A DNA stretch of 8,042 nucleotides from Clostridia bacterium (lineage in GTDB: Bacteria > Bacillota > Clostridia > Christensenellales > Aristaeellaceae). Shown piece after piece: positions 5,968 through 8,042 of the stretch (position 1 is the first letter of the stretch; every line of letters begins with the position of its first letter). Location of the stretch: positions 1 to 8,042 of the forward strand of contig JAFWBZ010000174.1 of the NCBI GenBank assembly GCA_017537105.1, written 5' to 3'. A program made the translations under genes and the position numbers. The notes below the pieces were generated by a model. It ran no database searches. It was not told where the DNA came from and saw only the letters and a program-made list of their open reading frames with translations.

Positions 5968-6978
5968 TCAGTTAAAGCCGTAGATCCTGTTGGCCATTCG
6001 GTAGGCGAGGCACACCGCAGCGCGGCCGGGGCGTGACTTCAGGTGCAAAAACCGCCCCAGCATGCGCTTGCGCAGGCGGCGGTAGGTCTCAGGATCCTCC
6101 TGTCGGATGAAGTCCCACAGCGCCTCCTTCTTCACCAGGTGTTCCGGGGTTCCAGCCTTGATCAACAGCACGGAGGAGATCGCCGTGATGATTTCGAGAA
6201 AATTCAGCATGTAGCCGTAGAGGTGCCGGTCCTCCACCGCGTTCAGGTCCACTTCGGTGAACAGCAGCTTGTTGACCTTGATGAACTGGTCGACGCGACG
6301 GATCATCACCTGCTCCTGGACGGACTGGTCCTCGCGCCCGATGAAGTAATGATAGAAGTCGACGTCCAGATAGCGCATGCGCCGAACCTCCTTCAGGGGC
6401 ACGTAGACGTAGAGGTCATCCACGTAGAAGGTGTGCCTGGGAAGGGTCATGCGACAGTCGATCAGCAGCTGCGTGCGATAGATGACCGAGTGCATCAGAA
6501 TGTAGTGCCCCTTGCGGAAGCGATTCGCTTCCTCCCAGCCGAAGACGCGGCGCTGGGGAAGGGTGCGCCGGTAGTTCATGACATAGTGCCGCGCCGCACC
6601 GGCCTTGTCGTAGACGTAGTTGCAGATGACCATGTCCAGGGGCTGCGCAACGGAATCGCGCAGCGCCTCCAGCACCCGGGGATAGGCCTCGGCGTCCACC
6701 CAGTCGTCGGAATCGACGACCTTGAAGTAGAGCCCGGTGGCGTTGCGAAGCCCGGTCATCACCGCGTCCCCGTGGCCGCCGTTGGGCTGGTGGATGGCGC
6801 GGACGATGTCCGGATACCGGCGCGCGTAGTCGTCGGCGATCTCGACGGTGCGGTCGGAGGAGCCGTCGTCGACGATCAGGATCTCCACCTCATCCCCGCC
6901 GGGAAGCAGCGAATCGATGGCGTGTTCCATGTAGTCCTGTGAATTGTAGCAAGGAATGGCGATGGACAGCAGCTTCAA
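5968..6978 (-). CDS. Family 2 glycosyltransferase (GT-A fold)
   Basis: Transfers a sugar from a nucleotide-sugar donor, probably to a surface polysaccharide, teichoic acid or glycolipid. Numbered from the TTG at 6978 (336 residues): LSIAIPCYNS (4-13) opens the GT-A domain, ILIVDDGSSD (33-42) holds the nucleotide-binding Asp pair, PNGGHGDAVMTGL (65-77) is a subgroup motif, and VVDSDDWVD (87-95) gives the metal-binding DxD. YVDDLYVYVPLK (185-196) is a likely acceptor/base region. No clear membrane segment is seen. Start choice: an ATG at 7032 gives 18 extra residues that fit no GT2 N-terminus and has no ribosome site. The TTG yields MKLLSIAIPCYNS, typical of the family, and has GGAGG (6993-6989) 10 nt upstream. 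It stands alone, convergent to the AraC arm and downstream of a transketolase terminator. The substrate is not predictable here. Confidence 0.88.
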   Translation of the reverse strand: MKLLSIAIPCYNSQDYMEHAIDSLLPGGDEVEILIVDDGSSDRTVEIADDYARRYPDIVRAIHQPNGGHGDAVMTGLRNATGLYFKVVDSDDWVDAEAYPRVLEALRDSVAQPLDMVICNYVYDKAGAARHYVMNYRRTLPQRRVFGWEEANRFRKGHYILMHSVIYRTQLLIDCRMTLPRHTFYVDDLYVYVPLKEVRRMRYLDVDFYHYFIGREDQSVQEQVMIRRVDQFIKVNKLLFTEVDLNAVEDRHLYGYMLNFLEIITAISSVLLIKAGTPEHLVKKEALWDFIRQEDPETYRRLRKRMLGRFLHLKSRPGRAAVCLAYRMANRIYGFN

Positions 6979-7066
6979 TCCCGATACACCTCCCCGCAAG
7001 CCGAACGCAGCGCCTTTGTATAATATCCCCATTTTATATCAGTGGCGGCGCTTTTTCCAGAGGACT

Positions 7067-7096
7067 ATTGTCTTGAATAGGTTGAGTTTCTGTCAA
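7067..7096 (-). promoter_or_regulatory. Candidate promoter for the glycosyltransferase gene
   Basis: On the minus strand a perfect TTGACA (7096-7091) is followed after 18 bp by GACAAT (7072-7067), 4 of 6 to the -10 consensus. Transcription would start near 7060, giving a leader of about 80 nt before the TTG start. It lies downstream of the transketolase terminator, as expected for an independent unit. The sequence 7097-7165 between this element and the terminator shows only short GC-rich inverted repeats. Confidence 0.4.
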
Positions 7097-7165
7097 GCCG
7101 GACGCGTTTCCGGGGGAAAGCCCGCCCGATTCGCGGGATGAACGGCTTTGCCTGACCCGGAGGCG

Positions 7166-7211
7166 AAAAAAAGAAATCCCCTGTCCCGCGCATGAAGTGC
7201 GGGGCAGGGGA
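7166..7211 (-). terminator. Intrinsic terminator of the transketolase gene
   Basis: Read leftward, 7211-7197 pairs with 7191-7177 in a 15-bp GC-rich stem with two G-T wobbles and a 5-nt loop. It is followed at once by TTTCTTTTTTT (7176-7166). It starts 27 nt past the transketolase stop. This is a textbook Rho-independent terminator on the minus strand and separates transketolase from the glycosyltransferase. Confidence 0.93.
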
Positions 7212-7238
7212 ACCTGTGCGGCAAAGCGCACGTTCAGG

Positions 7239-8042
7239 TTACTTGAGGACCTTCTTGGCAGTGGCAGCCACGTTCTCGGCGGTGAAGCCATACTCCTTGA
7301 ACAGGATCTTGTAGGGCGCGGAGGCGCCGAAGTGATCCAGACCGATGACCTCGCCGTCCAGGCCGACGTACTTGTGCCAGCCGAAGGTGGCAGCGGCCTC
7401 CACGGCCACACGGGCGCGAACGGCCTTGGGCATCACGGACTCCTTGTACTCGTCGGACTGCGCCTCGAAGAGCTCGAAGCTGGGCATGGAGATGACGCGG
7501 GCAGCGATGCCTTCGTCGGCCAGCAGCTTCTGGGCTTCCATGCACTGCTCGACCTCGGAACCGGAGGCCATCAACAGCACGTCGGGCGTCGCCTTGTCAC
7601 AGTCGGAGAGGATGTAGCCGCCCTTCAGGGCATCCAGGCCGCTCTTCTCGTAGAGGGGCAGATCCTGGCGAGTGAGCACCAGCGCCACCGGGTGATTCTC
7701 GGTCATGGCCGCGATCCAGCCCGCCGCGACTTCCTTGCTGTCCGCGGGGCGGTACACGATCAGGCCGGGCACGGCGCGCAGGCCGGCCAGCTGCTCGATG
7801 GGCTGATGGGTCGGGCCGTCCTCGCCGACGCCAATGGAGTCATGGGTGAGGATGTAGGGCACGCCCAGGTTCATGATGGAGCTCATGCGCATGGCGTTCT
7901 TCATGTAATCGGAGAACACGAAGAAGGTGGCGCAATAGGGCCGCAGGCCGCCGTGCAGCTTGATGCCATTGCAGATGGCCGCCATGGCGTGCTCGCGGAC
8001 GCCGAAGTGGATGTTCTGGCCTTCGGGCGTCTCGTCGGAGAA
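7239..8042 (-). CDS. tkt: Transketolase, C-terminal 267 residues (N-terminus beyond window)
   Basis: Thiamine-diphosphate enzyme of the non-oxidative pentose phosphate pathway, moving two-carbon ketol units between sugar phosphates in the cytoplasm. The frame is open to the window edge, so the N-terminal cofactor domain is missing. The visible part starts in the pyrimidine-binding domain: NIHFGVREHAMAAICNG (fragment 10-26) contains the catalytic Glu17 that contacts the thiazolium cofactor. ILTHDSIGVGEDGPTHQP follows, a transketolase signature with the substrate-contacting His residues. VLTRQDLP comes next, corresponding to the sugar-phosphate Arg loop. The C-terminal domain carries VLLMASGSEV and ends GLDHFGASAPYKILFKEYGFT. 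The match to full-length bacterial TktA-type enzymes, rather than the split archaeal/plant-DXS types, is by the GVGEDGPTHQP and GASAP motifs. Whether it is split into two genes as in some Clostridia cannot be told. A strong terminator follows the TAA. Confidence 0.95.
   Translation of the reverse strand, partial: FSDETPEGQNIHFGVREHAMAAICNGIKLHGGLRPYCATFFVFSDYMKNAMRMSSIMNLGVPYILTHDSIGVGEDGPTHQPIEQLAGLRAVPGLIVYRPADSKEVAAGWIAAMTENHPVALVLTRQDLPLYEKSGLDALKGGYILSDCDKATPDVLLMASGSEVEQCMEAQKLLADEGIAARVISMPSFELFEAQSDEYKESVMPKAVRARVAVEAAATFGWHKYVGLDGEVIGLDHFGASAPYKILFKEYGFTAENVAATAKKVLK

Noticed and set aside
7085..7131. Clustered short GC inverted repeats (CCGGA/TCCGG, CCCGC/GCGGG) as a riboswitch or small RNA
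   Set aside because: The stems are only 5 bp, match no aptamer pattern I recognise, and lie largely upstream of the candidate promoter start.

Overview
The window looks like chromosome from a GC-rich member of the Firmicutes, probably a gut or anaerobic Clostridia-type bacterium. The pointers are strong AGGAG-type ribosome binding sites, a Gram-positive-style intrinsic terminator with a long T run after the transketolase gene, and a GT2 glycosyltransferase with the NGGHG and DSDDW signatures. Protein similarity was judged by eye only, so the taxonomic call is loose. No RNA gene, insertion sequence, CRISPR array or origin was seen.

The left two-thirds (1-5855) is one divergent catabolic locus built around an AT-rich regulatory island at about 2564-2726. 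Leftward on the minus strand runs a likely operon: an atypical NagB/6-phosphogluconolactonase-superfamily protein (2545-1592), an N-acetylneuraminate-lyase-like aldolase (1586-687) and an M20 metallopeptidase/deacylase cut by the window edge (618-1). Rightward run an AraC-type regulator (2727-3629), a PF04909-type amidohydrolase (3684-4742) and a uroporphyrinogen-decarboxylase/MtaA-superfamily protein (4785-5855). The island holds two perfect 13-bp direct repeats exactly 21 bp apart, the geometry expected of AraC-family half-sites, overlapping possible promoters in both directions. The simplest reading is that the AraC protein senses a small molecule through its cupin domain and controls both arms.

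The enzyme set (aldolase, sugar-isomerase-like protein, metal-dependent deacylase, amidohydrolase, UroD-like protein) suggests breakdown of an N-acyl or amino-sugar/2-keto-acid compound. It does not match the standard sialic-acid pathway: NanE, NanK and NagA are not in the window, and the NagB-like protein has lost both the phosphate-binding GGTP loop and one ring-opening Asp. The substrate is therefore unknown, and this locus is the best candidate for something undescribed here.

The right third is separate. The operon at 5855 meets a convergent glycosyltransferase gene (6978-5968, minus) across a 112-bp gap that holds a long hairpin able to end transcription. Upstream of the glycosyltransferase lie a possible promoter and, beyond it, the terminator of a transketolase gene (minus strand, only the C-terminal 267 residues visible).
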